Counted from the stretch's first letter, positions 1-10,364 are shown. The stretch: 64,000 bases of DNA from Sambucus nigra (GCA_949130495.1 OX422208.1:639386523-639450522); one strand, 5' to 3'. Notes: generated by a model not told the origin, from the letters alone. Translations and numbers: made by a program.

Positions 1-641
1 TGCAAAAAACTGGACCGAATCCCATTTTTATGATCACAGATAAATAGATAAAAGCAATCCAATCAAGCACATGAGAGACAAAGATTTTTAGAGTGGTTAG
101 GCTATAAGGAAAAGCCTACGTCCACTGTTATTTTATTCCTAGGGGTTTATAATAGCACAATGTGGTGTAGAGAGAGAAAAAGGTATGGATCTTGTGTATG
201 GTGTCTCTCGGTTTTTGGATCTCTTGGATCTCTCTTTTTTTTTTACCCTTTTGGCTAAGGGAATACATGTATTTATAGTGATGGGAGATAAAGAGATTCA
301 TTGTATGTAGACATTTATACATTATGTCTACATTCAACTAATCTAATTGCTTGGTATGCTATGTGTTGTCATCTACAATATAAATGTACATTAATGCTCA
401 TTAAATGCGTAGTTATCCTTTGATCTTCCTGGTTGGTATGCCGACCAACTCTTCTCGGGTGCCGACTAACTCTCCTCGGGTACCGACCAACTCTCCTCGG
501 GTGCCAACTAACACTCCTCGGGTGCCGACCAACACTCCTCGGGTGCCGACCAACTCTCCTCGGGTGTCGAATATTGCCACGTAGGGTGACATATGTCCTT
601 TTCTGATTGGTCCTCGTAGATGGAGAATTTTTGCGTTAACA
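1..641 (-). repeat. 3' LTR of element A (left copy, first ~6 bases outside the window)
   Basis: Matches 6785-7426 almost base for base and ends in TTAACA. With the opposite terminus TGTTGATG this gives the TGTT...AACA inverted ends of an LTR. It contains a six-copy 21 bp tandem repeat and, on the minus strand, a TATAAATA box near 271-279. Confidence 0.93.
439..564. repeat. 21 bp tandem repeat, 6 copies, in the left LTR of A
   Basis: Consensus unit TGCCGACCAACTCTCCTCGGG repeated head to tail with scattered substitutions; the sixth copy runs into TGTCGAATA. As the unit is 7 codons long it creates a false repetitive ORF on the minus strand. Confidence 0.9.
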
Positions 642-653
642 GAAGCCCCCAAT
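642..653 (-). other. Polypurine tract of element A
   Basis: On the minus strand ATTGGGGGCTTC abuts the LTR start TGTTAACG. A G-rich tract directly next to the 3' LTR is where plus-strand DNA synthesis is primed. Confidence 0.75.
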
Positions 654-1950
654 GCTCCATGCTTGATGGTTTACTTGAAAGGATGGAGTATTTATTCTGC
701 AGTGTTGCTCGGTGCTCGTGAAATTCTTGATCTACTTTCTTGATTTGTTCAATATAAAGTGCATTATCTCCTGGATGACATATGAGGCAGGCTGATCGAT
801 GGTTGCTAATCTTTCTTTAAAGGAACTCCGTGTGCTATGTATCACCCCTGGGAATTTGGATGCAGCCATGCCATAGTATGAAACTTGTAGCTTGTCATAA
901 TCTTCAAGTATGTTGATTGGTTTGCCAGCCGACCAACTGCTTCCTGTGTCGAGCAACTGAGTGCTAACTTCACGTGCTTGATTTTTCTGATTTATGCTCC
1001 TCTGAATACTTTGTCGAGTAACATATAGCTTTTGAACCCAACTCTTCAATCTGATTAGTACCAAGCTAGTGGTGGACTTCGAAACATTTTCACATAAATT
1101 CTTCTTCATTATTGGTCGAGACAGTATTAGCAAAGATCTCAGTGCTGTAGATGCTGATTTTGACTTCTACCTCTGCTCGGGGACGAGCAAAAGTTTCTCG
1201 GGGATGAATAAGTGATTCTTAGGGATGAGCAAGTGCTTCTCAGGAATGAGCTAATGCTTCTCGGACAAATCATCTGTGATGAATATCAGAATGTTGAAAG
1301 ATATTAACTTCATAAACTCCCCTTATATTTTAGATGATCCTCCTGCTGGCGAGGAACCTGTTTCAAAAGTAGAAGGAAAAGAAACCAATAGAATAGGAAT
1401 CTCAATGTAATAGTTAGTATACATTTTCATTCTCAATGTATTTTGTTTTTTGAATTTAATGAAAGACTTTCATTTTTGTTCGCAATCTTAATTGCTATTG
1501 TCTTGTAAATATCAAACACTTTACATTTATACATATGTATCTGTTAAAAAGATAACAATATTGTGTTGTTCATCGACCAACTTAGTAATAAAAAAGTTAC
1601 AAGTATTAGTAACGTTGCTCGATCACTTAATAATAAAGTAATGAGTATAAAAATGTTTAAATTTTTTCCAACCAACCAAGGTTGTTAAATTGTGCTCATC
1701 GACCAATTATGGTTAGTGAGAGTTTATCCTCGACTAACCATACTTGGTAAATTTTTGTCTTTTTCATAAAATGTGTCCGACCAACCAAGGTCGATAAATT
1801 CTCCTCGTCGACCAACTACAATTAGTGGGTTTTTATCCCCGATCAACCATACTTGGTTCAGTTTGGAATATTTTGTTCTTCGAGGAACTTTTGTAATAAT
1901 CTTACCTCCCGACCAACATAAGTTGTAATGTGAGAGTATATTTTTATCTT
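654..1950. other. 3' interior of element A: no sense gene; possible antisense tail
   Basis: This lies between the integrase remnant and the 3' LTR. A 133-codon minus-strand frame at 732-1133 matches no family I know and is probably chance. On the plus strand (antisense to A), a short frame at about 1330-1410 ends ETNRIGISM then stop, after acidic residues. An AT-rich stretch with an AATGAAA motif follows at about 1450. This looks like the end of an antisense gene such as that in element E, but it is too short to prove. Short words such as CTCGGGGACGAGC and CCGACCAAC recur through it. Confidence 0.4.
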
Positions 1951-2372
1951 ACCAACCGTAATTGATCATGCTGGTGTACACCTCTTAACCAAAGGAGTAG
2001 TAGTGGTTCTTTCGAACTATATGTCCACTAGATATCTTACCAACCGTAGTTGGTCACACTAGTGTACGCCTCCTAACCAAAGGAGTATTTTTTTGGTTCT
2101 TTCGAACTGTCCACTAGATATCTTACCAACCATAGTGGGTCACACTAGTGTCACCTCCTAACCAAAGGAGTATTTTTTTGGTTCTTTCGAACTGTCCACT
2201 AGATATCTTACCAACCATAGTTGGTCACACTAGTGTCACCTCCTAACCAAAGGAGTATATTTTTTGGTTCTTTCGAACTGTCCACTAGATATCGTACCAA
2301 CCGTAGTTGGTCACACTAGTGTCACCTCCTAACCAAAGGAGTATATTTTTTGGTTCTTTCGAACTATATGGT
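1951..2372. repeat. ~86 bp tandem repeat, 5 copies, in the 3' region of A
   Basis: Units begin ACCAACCGTAGTTGGTCACA and end CTAGATATCTT. The first is longest and the last ends in CTATATGGTCC. Each unit holds the inverted pair ACCAAC...GTTGGT. The array abuts the truncated integrase and lies in the 3' untranslated part, where Tat elements are known to carry variable tandem repeats. Confidence 0.9.
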
Positions 2373-2376
2373 CCAT

Positions 2377-2860
2377 TAGCTCTGAGGATATCCTGGCGCT
2401 GAATGAACCTTCAAAATGTTTGACTGATGACAATAAGCAGCACACTCCTCGTTATCGAATTGTGTTCAGTAGTCTGTGATGATGGCAATGACGAGGTATT
2501 TGAATCTTCCTCGGGTCATCGGCAGTGGTCCAACCAAATCAATTCCCACATGGCAAATGGCCAAGGAGCAGTGATGGGTGTCAACAATGTTTGTGGAGTT
2601 CTTCGGATGGAGGAAAAGCGTTGGCACTTATCACATTTCTTGGCATAAGCTATACAATCAGCTCTCATCGTCGGCCAGTAGTATCCCTGCGTCATCACCT
2701 TTTGCAAAAGTGTCCGACCTGCTATATGGGTTCCACAGGACCCTTCATGGATCTCTTTAATAAATTCTTTCACCTCGGAGGGATGTACACATCTTTGCAA
2801 ACCTGCCATAATTCCTCGTCTATACAAAATACCATTAATTAGTACATACCGAGCAACTTT
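2377..2860 (-). pseudogene. pol: Integrase remnant of element A
   Basis: The N-terminal zinc-binding part is clear: GSCGTHIAGRTL followed by CIAYAKKCDKC, the HHCC module of Ty3/Gypsy integrases (ORF 2516-2827). After PWPFAMW the frame shifts to GIDLVGPLP, the start of the catalytic core with its first Asp. Most of the core is then missing: reading jumps from YLVIAI to a degenerate second-Asp motif, ITDY, a stop, then TQFDNEE. It continues to PGYPQS at about 2377 and ends at the 86 bp array. The catalytic Glu region and C-terminus are absent. It cannot be functional. Confidence 0.8.
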
Positions 2861-3432
2861 AAACTTCCATTTCTTGGAAGCGAGCTTATCCTCCGGTAAT
2901 TATTCCTCCTCAATATATGCTCTGATGGGATCCATCCAAGATGGTCCTAAATCAAGGGTAATAATATTCATCGTCAGGTCTTCATCTATGCTCCGACTTT
3001 CTAATACTTCAATTGGTATCATTCTTCGCAGCTCGGTACGAGTAGCTGATGCTAATCAGGCCAAGGCGTATGCTCTCACATTCTCCATTCTTGATATTCT
3101 TACCAGTTGAACAGCAACAAACTCTGATACCAACTCCATCACCTTTGCTTGATACTTGATCATCAATTTTCCTTTGGCTGCATATATTCCCAACATTTAG
3201 TTTACGATCAATTGAGAATCACTGAAGACAATAACCTGTTGTGCCTCCATAGTATTTGACAAATTAAGACCTGCAATCATGGCCTCATACTCAACCTCAT
3301 TATTAGAAGCTTTGAATTAGAAACGTAGGGCGTATTCCATGTCGACCTCGTCTGGGCTATTCAAAACGATCCCTGCCCCACAGCCTGTAGTGCATGATGA
3401 GCCATCTATATATAGCCTCCATATAGGCAACT
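2861..3432 (-). pseudogene. pol: Second (archaeal-type) RNase H remnant of A and RNH-IN linker
   Basis: Minus-strand reading gives LPIWRLYIDGSSCTTGCGAG, the DGSS start of the extra RNase H of Tat elements. In-frame stop, then NNEVEYEAMIAGL (catalytic Glu) and VIVFSDSQLIVN (catalytic Asp) follow. Two premature stops, near 3316 and 3199, break it. Downstream linker residues such as PSWMDPIRAYIEEE then lead into the integrase. No RT or first RNase H is found upstream, where tandem arrays begin. Confidence 0.8.
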
Positions 3433-3515
3433 TGTCTTCTAATTTCTGGTCTGACAGAGTTCCTCGGTGGAATACTTGTCGCTTTCTTTCATCATGTCCT
3501 GATACTTCTGAATAC

Positions 3516-3611
3516 ACCTCTTGAATTTCAATATACCTCCTGAACTTCAATATTCCTCCTGAACTTCAATATACCTCCTGAACTTCAATATTCGTCCTGA
3601 ACTTCAATATC
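3516..3611. repeat. 19 bp tandem repeat, 5 copies
   Basis: Unit CCTCCTGAACTTCAATATA, alternating last base A/T, first and last copies slightly diverged. It lies just upstream (in element sense) of the second RNase H. Confidence 0.85.
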
Positions 3612-3887
3612 AAAAGTAATTCCTGAGCAAGAAAAACAACTCCTGAATGATGATTAGTCGGGGCCCTGACCGTGTGAGTTTGTGGAGTTGAATTTGATGC
3701 TCGACTGCATGATGTTATAAGAATGTTCCACCAAATGAACAAATATATCTGTAATAGAAGCCCCCAACTGTGGAATGTGAACTTTGAATGAGATTTATCG
3801 ACCAATACCAACCGGAGTTGGATTTTATCTACCAACCAGAGTTGGATTTTATCTACCAATCAGAGTTGGTGGTAATTGATAATAAAT
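3612..3887. other. Spacer between arrays in element A
   Basis: Contains ACCAACCAGAGTTGGATTTT-type words repeated three times near 3810-3870. It reads as TTGGGGGCTTC on the minus strand at about 3760, a second copy of the polypurine-like string. No coding sequence recognised. Confidence 0.4.
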
Positions 3888-4229
3888 GATGAAGACTTCC
3901 TCGGAGCTGACCAACAGATTGTTGGGAATAAGATAATATAAATGATGGAGACCTCCTCGGCGCTGACCAACAGATTTGTTGGGAATAAGATAATATAAAT
4001 GCTAGAGACCTCCTCGGCGCTGACCAACAGATTTGTTGGGAATAAGATAATATAAATGCTAGAGACCTCCTCGGCGATGACCAACAGATTGTTGGGAATA
4101 AGATATAATATAAATGCAGGATACCTCCTCGGCGATGACCAACAGATTGTTGGGAATAAGATATAATATAAATGCAGGATACCTCCTCGGCGATGACCAA
4201 CAGATTGTTGGGAATAAGATATAATAAAT
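3888..4229. repeat. ~57 bp tandem repeat, 6 copies
   Basis: Each unit contains GAC(C)TCCTCGG, then the small inverted repeat CCAACAGATTGTTGG, then GGAATAAGATA. Copies 2 and 3 have one extra T in the loop. It fills the place where RT is expected and makes false repetitive ORFs in three frames. Confidence 0.9.
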
Positions 4230-4346
4230 GCTGGAGACATCCTTGGAGCTGAATAAGATATAATAAATGCTGGAGACATCCTTGGAGCTGAATAAGATAT
4301 AATAAATGCTGGAGACATCCTTGGAGCTGAATAAGATATAATAAAT
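4230..4346. repeat. 39 bp tandem repeat, 3 copies, derived from the neighbouring 57 bp unit
   Basis: Unit runs GCTGGAGACATCCTTGGAGC then TGAATAAGATATAATAAAT. It equals the 57 bp unit minus the CCAACA...TGTTGG hairpin. The three copies are virtually identical. Confidence 0.9.
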
Positions 4347-4663
4347 ATTTGTCGAGCTCCATGCGGAAATGAGAATAGAATATGCATCCAAATAGATATA
4401 AAGAATAATTAAAAATAATAAAGTGCCTCGCCGATCAGTCGAGGTAGAATCATATAATGCCGAACAAGAATAAGATCTTTCAGAACATAAGAATATGGCC
4501 GAGAACGTTGTCAGGCCTGAATATAAATAAGAATTATCCGAACGAATGTTGTAATTCTCCTTAAAGCTAAATAAGTATCTTATCGAGGCATAATTGCAGA
4601 ATGCCGAATAAGAATAATATTTTTCAGAACATAAGAATATGGCCGAGAACTTTGCTGGGCCTG
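4347..4663. other. Non-coding interior of A with dispersed duplicates
   Basis: No gene seen. GCCGAGAAC...GGCCTG and TATAAATAAGAATTA occur near 4500-4535 and again near 4643-4680, so this is an older, looser duplication of the sequence that follows. Confidence 0.5.
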
Positions 4664-5031
4664 CATATAAATAAGAATTACCCCGACCAACTATCCGTTG
4701 GGGGTGAAATATAATAAATGTTATAGTTCTCCTCGGAGCTGAATATGATAATAAGTATCTCGCCGAGTTCCATGTTGAGATGAATATAGAATATGAATCC
4801 CGAGGGATATATAGAATAATTTGTGCTTGATCCGATATCTAGGCCTGAATATAAATAAGAATTGCCCCGACCAACTATCCGTTGGGGGTGAAATATAATA
4901 ACTGTTGTAGCTTTTCCTCGGAGCTGAATATGATAATAAGTATCTCGTCGAGTTCCATGTTGAGATGAATATAGAATATGAATCCCAAGGGATATATAGA
5001 ATAATTTGTGCTTGAGCACAAATCAAAGCAA
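4664..5031. repeat. ~184 bp tandem duplication (2 copies)
   Basis: CCCCGACCAACTATCCGTTG begins at 4681 and again at 4865; both copies run to GGATATATAGAATAATTTGT. Only scattered substitutions separate them. ORFs across it are by-products. Confidence 0.85.
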
Positions 5032-6760
5032 TAATAAAATATATAGTTCCTTGCTGAGGTGAAATTTCATAATGCTGAGCAATGATAATAGTTTCCAGAT
5101 TGTTTTCGAGCATTCGTCGGCATTGGATCTTGTACCTGTAAAAATTAACAACTTGCTCTACCATATGTGTGGGCTGAATTGATTAGTCACGAGAATAATT
5201 TACTCATCCAATCAATATATGATATGTATATGCTTGAGAAATAAAAATATTAATTTCAAAAAATGAAATAATATATGTTGGCTGATATGTCGAGGCAAAA
5301 TTGCCTGATGTCGAGCAATACTACTTTCTAGAGGTTTACGAGAGCTTTCATCGGGATTGAATCTCGTCCCTATGAAATTTTAATAAGCTTCCCGAGCACC
5401 TGTCGAGACTAGAGAAAATAATTATTATCATGAGAATAATTATTCAGCCAAACAATATGTTATGTGTATCAGCATAAAATAATAAAAATTTCAAAATATG
5501 AAATAATATTTTTGTGCCAAATGTGTGTGAGATGGACAAATTTTAAATCAGATATGCGCCATAAATAAGACGTAGAGTTTTTTTGTAAAGTTATTTAATC
5601 TCCAACAACTAATCATGTATAAGTTGCTGTTTGAAAATTATTTATCACTTGGTTTTAAAAATATTTTTTGGATGATCATAAGTTAAAAAGACTTAAGCCC
5701 CCTGCTTGTCCCCAAGCCGAACTCGTGTTTAAAGAAATATCGGGGGTGCTTAGCATTTTTTAATACCCCAAGATTCTACTGCTGCCGACAAACAACATGG
5801 ATGTTGCCGACCAACATTTAAGGATATCTCAAATTATAGAATATATGGTTGGATGACCAGAATATCTCGAATCTTTAGATCAAAAAATAACATTCAATGT
5901 AAAATTTAAGCCTTAAGAATGTTAATTAAATGAATAAATATATAACCCACTAGATCGTGTGATTTAGACAAAGAAACCTTGTGATGTGATGAACGAGGGG
6001 CCAACATATCAAATTTGTGCCCAGAGTCTTGATATGGTCATGATTTGTTTTACTGATCCTCTTTTACAAGAGGTGGGTAATGATTTTTCAGGTGAGAGAA
6101 AATTATTTTTTATATTGATCCCTTCCTATTCCCAATTTGGAGAGATAAAAATATGGTGAATGATTAAAGTTATTACCAAATTTATATCAAAAATCAATCA
6201 ATTTGACTTTATTGACATTGATGGAAGATGAACCAAATTAAGTATATAGTTCATAAAAATGAATACAAAGAGACTCAAACTTGAAGAGAGAGAAAATAGA
6301 TCTGGGTCATGATTTCCATGAGAAGACTTTTTATTGTCTTTAACCTTTTCCCATTCTCTGATTAAAAATATGATGGGAATTTGAATAGACATCAAAGATC
6401 TTACAAAATTTATTTCAAAATCAACAATGAAAATGATTAAATCTTATCATCGTCGTATATATTGGTATATGTAATCATTTAAAATATTTAATCCATGATA
6501 TAAAATTGAAACTTGAGAATCAAGCAAAAATTTATGATTTATGAAATCCATTATTTTTCAGATATCTAAATAAGACTAAATCTAGCAGTTATGATTTAAA
6601 AATCATGATATGCAACATTTTGCAGATAAAAATTGGACAATTAATTTATGTATATAAACATAAAAATCATGATTGAATCAAAAGATATATGTATAATTGA
6701 TTATACGTAGAGAAAATAAAAACTTAGCTTTTGATGGAGAACAATGGTTGTAACACGTTC
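5032..6760 (-). other. Leader region of element A, no gene recognised
   Basis: This is the 5' interior, where gag would be expected. It is AT-rich, with no zinc knuckle or gag-like stretch. The longest minus-strand frame (6198-6395, 65 codons) has no recognisable motif. A GCCCCCTGCTTGTCCCCAAG stretch near 5696 is the only GC-rich island. Confidence 0.5.
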
Positions 6761-6778
6761 CCACAGACGGCGCCAATC
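6761..6778 (-). other. Primer-binding site of element A
   Basis: Read on the minus strand, GATTGGCGCCGTCTGTGG follows the LTR end at once. TGGCGCCGT matches the 3' end complement of plant tRNA-Asp-like primers and is the usual start of Tat-type leaders. Confidence 0.75.
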
Positions 6779-7050
6779 TGTTGATGCAAGAAACTGGACC
6801 GAATCCCATTTTTATGATCACAGATAAATAGATAAAAGCAATCCAATCAAGCACATGAGAGACAAAGATTTTTAGAGTGGTTAGGCTATAAGGAAAAGCC
6901 TACGTCCACTGTTATTTTATTCCCAGGGGTTTACAATAGCACAATGTGGTGTAGAGAGAGAAAAGGTATGGATCTTATGTATGGTGTCTCTCGGTTTTTG
7001 GATCTCTTGGATCTCTCTTTTTTTTGTTGTCCCTTTTGGCTAAGGGAATA

Positions 7051-7065
7051 CATGTATTTATAGTG
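7051..7065 (-). promoter_or_regulatory. Probable TATA box of the element A LTR
   Basis: The minus strand reads CACTATAAATACATG. It lies inside the 5' LTR upstream of the leader, as expected for the Pol II promoter of an LTR element. The same string occurs in the left LTR near 265-280. Confidence 0.5.
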
Positions 7066-7223
7066 ATGGGAGATAAAGAGATTCATTGTATGTAGACATT
7101 TATACATTATGTCTACATTCAACTAATCTAATTGCTTGGTATGCTATGTGTTGTCATCTACAATATAAATGTACATTAATGCTCATTAAATGCGTAGTTA
7201 TCCTTTGATCTTCCTGGTTGGTA

Positions 7224-7349
7224 TGCCGACCAACTCTTCTCGGGTGCCGACTAACTCTCCTCGGGTACCGACCAACTCTCCTCGGGTGCCGACTAACACT
7301 CCTCGGGTGCCGACCAACACTCCTCGGGTGCCGACCAACTCTCCTCGGG
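7224..7349. repeat. 21 bp tandem repeat, 6 copies, in the right LTR of A
   Basis: Same array and copy number as at 439-564, so no copies have been gained or lost since insertion. Confidence 0.9.
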
Positions 7350-7426
7350 TGTTGAATATTGCCACGTAGGGTGACATGTGTCCTTTTCTGATTGGTCCGC
7401 GTAGATGGAGAATTTTTGCATTAACA

Positions 7427-8884
7427 TTTAGGTACTTTTATGATCTCGTGCGGTGTTATTAGATCGATTTATTTTGTATTTGTGCTACTAATCCTTTCTA
7501 GGAGTATTTCTGATTTGTGTATTTCTCGTGTATTTTACAAGTAAGTCATGCAAATGAATGCGGGATAGAAATGAAATAAATAAAGAAAACAAGGAAAGGA
7601 AGACGAAGGGCAATAATGTAGTTTTTCATCCTGAACCCAGATATAGAGCCTAAAGAAAACATAAAGATCTTAATGCCACAAGCACACTAGAATAAACGAC
7701 ACCCAATTCCTAGATACGTTTGAGAAGTTACGCGTGTTTGAAGTCGAGGGAAGATCCAGGGAAAAACTATAATTATCCATTCAGGGCAATTGGTTTCGGA
7801 AGAAAATAGAATCAGTTCTAGCAGAGTATCAGTTCGGGCCTTAAGAGAACTTGCTCAGATGACCTGCTCGCAAAAAAATTTCTTTATCCTGATTTTATGA
7901 GAAGTTTGTTTTATTTAAAACTCTTCCAAAAATAACCCTAGTTGAGTAGTTTAGTTTTTAGGCTTATGAGACCAAAGTTTTATCCTAGTTTTAGATAGAC
8001 TTTAGAGGCAAGGAAGATGGAAGCAAGAAGAACCTCAAGAGATTTCAATTTTTGTCATAGTTTTGCACTTCTTCATCAATATAACTATTCCTTTCTCTAT
8101 TGATTTTTAAGATTTAATCTGTATTGGTTATAACCATAATTTTTTTCTACAATTATGACTGAATACATGTGTTCTTTTAATTTACACATCATGATGTTTA
8201 CATGCAACGTAATAATAATGCGTAGTGTTAACGTTTCCTTGTCCGGCTAGATATTTAGCGAGTTGGAGTATATAACCCCAACTTAGGGGTTATGGAAAGA
8301 TATAAAATTTACTAAAATTAAATAAATAATTAGAGGCTTGATACTTTGTCTAAAGAAGTATTGTATGCCTTTTAACATCTCTTGTCATAGGTAAACAGAG
8401 TGTTTAAGGGTAGAATATGCATATAAACAATTTCTTCATGCAACTTAGATTTATTTTTGACTATATATTATGCGGAGTTAAATCCCCATATATGTAGTGC
8501 TTAGATAAATTTGAGGTCTTCTCTCAATTATTTATTTGGTTTTCGAAAGTTTTATATCCGACACACCGACGAGCGGTTCAGGGGATCGTGTTCCATTGCA
8601 CTTTCCTCATATAATTAAAACCAAAAGTTTTCAATTATTTCATAATTTAGTTAATTCATATTCTAGTTAATTCACATTTGCTAATTAGGTTGCACTAGTT
8701 ACTTTGACTACTTATTTTAAAATCATCATCTTTCTTTTCTTTTTCATGAATCGATCATTAGGTTTTAGACATCTTTGTTAGTAGTCGTCATGATCTTTCG
8801 TCTTAGTCCCTGTGTTCGATACTCAACTTGCTTATATTTTTACTGACGCGACCGTCTTACACTTGGGTCGTATTTACACACACT
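7427..8884 (+). other. Flank of A: AT-rich remnant without genes, possible LTR/leader of an old Gypsy element
   Basis: No ORF of note. Near 8800-8880, TCCCTGTGTTCGATACTC and CGACCGTCTTACACTTGGGT resemble the end of some plant Gypsy LTRs (Athila/Ogre type). That is memory of style, not alignment. The integrase remnant that follows starts abruptly inside its catalytic core, so a deletion junction probably lies near 8880. Confidence 0.3.
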
Positions 8885-9567
8885 GGAAACACATTGAGAT
8901 TCACTTCAATAGATGTCATGGGGGAGGTAACTCCTAAGGGTTGCATGGGGCATGAGTTCATATTGGTTTCCATCAACTATTTTATCAAATGGGTTAAGGA
9001 TGAATCTTACGCAGTACTAAATTCTGAGAAAGTGGGAAAATTCATACAATGCAACATCATCTATCGCTTGGGTGTACCTCATGAGATACTATCGGACAAC
9101 GAGTCTCACTTCCAGAAAGATGTATCAAACCTACTGCATGAATATGGTATTTCTCGTCACAAATCATCCCCCTACCTACCCCAAACCAACGAAGCGATTG
9201 AAGATTCTAACAAGAATGTCAAAAACATTATTAGCAAGATGAATGAAACCTACATCAACTGGTTAGAAAAACTCCCATGTGACATCTATGTCTACCGTAT
9301 TACAAAGTGAAATTCCAATGGGGCCATCTTTTACTCACTAGTTTATAGCATGGGAGAAGTCCTACCCAGAGAATTCGAGGTACACTCACTAAGGTTCATG
9401 CTCAAGAGTCAAATATCATTAGTCAACTCGATTAAAGACTGGTATGATGAACTAGGTCTCCTCTATGAGAGGAGGCTAAAATCTGCATAAAACAACCATG
9501 GCTACCAATAGCCCATCGCATAGGCATTCAATAAATGAGTCAAAAAGCAAAGCATTAATATGGAGAC
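8885..9567 (+). pseudogene. pol: Element Z: Ogre/Tat-like integrase, first part (interrupted by B)
   Basis: Core motifs read in order: SIDVMGEVTPKG (first Asp), EILSDNESHF (second Asp), NEAIEDSNKNVKNI (catalytic Glu). After a stop at 9308 come SLVYSMGEVLP and the C-terminal part DWYDELGLLYERR. The zinc-binding N-terminus, RT and gag are missing. Near 9540 the reading is degenerate (AFNK, stop, VKK), then a frame holding Gly-Asp codons meets the B insertion at 9568-9572. The missing C-terminus is at 42320. Substitutions and stops make this the oldest element in the nest. Confidence 0.8.
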
Positions 9568-9572
9568 CCCGT
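9568..9572. repeat. Target duplication of element B, left half
   Basis: CCCGT here and CACGT at 42320-42324, one mismatch. Reading Gly-Asp before it and His-Val-Leu-Lys after the right copy rejoins the integrase of Z. Confidence 0.75.
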
Positions 9573-10364
9573 TGATATACATAAGTATGGTCTTATCCTG
9601 ATGATTCTCTAGTAAGCAACCACACTATAGTCTCGTCCCATAGACCGGACCGGACTTCTCACCCACACTAGAGGAAGAGTGTCGACCACATATGAAACTC
9701 ACGATGCAAGACATAAGATTCAATATTTTGGGAGATGTGTGTTGGGAACATATGCCCATCATATCTCATCTCTACTATGAGAATAGAGCCAAACATAAAA
9801 TAGCCCCTCGACAGAACCAAAATATCCAATGTCATCTCAAACGACACTCGTTTTTATAAATATGCTCAACAATACATGAAAAACAGGACAAGGGTATCTC
9901 AATCATTCTAGCACAAAACCGTTAAGAATCAATCACCCACGTGAGGGGATCTTCATCATGATTTCATCACCAGAATGGAACGTGGCACTTTCTCTTAGTC
10001 CCTCAACATTAGCTACGCATGGAATGCATGATGGGGGTGACACCACACACACCCAACTTATAAAGGCACACTTTGTCTTCTTTATTGGGCTCAAATTCTA
10101 CACAACCTACTATTACTCTGCTAAAATAGTTCTAGAGACAGAGCTTGTATTTGTGTCTCCAATGGTAATTTATGCCTTATTATAGTGAAACACACTCATA
10201 CTTTGCACAGTTTATGTAGGAAAACGACTGAATAACTTAAGTCCTTGTGTTTATCTTTGTTTCTCTCATCCTTTCTACTAAATTACTTGTTAATTACTAT
10301 GTTATACCACATCTTACAATACATATACCCAGGGTGAATCCAGTGCATGATCCTTGCATCATCA
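9573..10364 (+). repeat. 5' LTR of element B
   Basis: Starts TGATATACATAAG and ends ATCATCA (TGAT...ATCA inverted ends). It aligns along its whole length with 41544-42319, with substitutions and small indels. A TATA box lies at about 10058. The segment AGTTTATGTAGGAAAACGAC resembles the GGACGTAGGCAAATTGCC block of Tat LTRs. Confidence 0.85.
10058..10067 (+). promoter_or_regulatory. Probable TATA box of the element B LTR
   Basis: CTTATAAAGGCAC at this site, and CTTATAAAAGAACAC at the matching place in the 3' LTR (about 42005). Both are followed by ACTTTGTCTTCTTTATT. About 300 bp remain to the LTR end. Confidence 0.5.

Larger units (their letters stand above)
1..7426 (-). mobile_element. Element A: Tat-like Ty3/Gypsy retrotransposon, internally gutted
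   Basis: Direct repeats of about 648 bp bound this element. The window begins about 6 bases inside the left LTR, so the left target duplication is not visible. Coding remnants (RNase H, integrase) read on the minus strand. A tRNA-like primer site lies beside the right LTR and a polypurine tract beside the left one, which confirms the orientation. The order RNase H then integrase is that of Ty3/Gypsy, and the RNase H is the Tat-type second copy. No gag, protease or RT is recognisable; tandem arrays occupy that space. It probably moved using proteins made elsewhere. Few differences between the LTRs suggest a recent insertion. Confidence 0.88.
6779..7426 (-). repeat. 5' LTR of element A (right copy)
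   Basis: Starts TGTTGATG and ends TTAACA, 648 bp, nearly identical to 1-641. Because the element reads on the minus strand, this is the promoter-bearing 5' LTR. The base run after it, TTTAG at 7427-7431, would be one half of the target duplication; the other half is outside the window. Confidence 0.93.

Noticed and set aside
413..652. Minus-strand ORF with repeated LVGTRGE heptads, looking like a repeat protein
   Set aside because: Direct translation of the 21 bp tandem repeat inside the LTR; no start context or homolog, and it ends at the LTR edge.
1951..2372. CRISPR-like direct repeats
   Set aside because: Units are contiguous and similar along their whole length with no unique spacers, and the context is a plant retrotransposon.
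2427..3110. Plus-strand ORFs across 2427-3110
   Set aside because: Shadows of the minus-strand integrase and RNase H remnants of A, which have recognisable catalytic motifs.
3853..4391. Overlapping minus-strand ORFs with repeated YLIQLQGC / IISYSAPRMSPAF segments
   Set aside because: All three frames are open through the 57 and 39 bp arrays simply because units lack stops; composition is that of the repeat.
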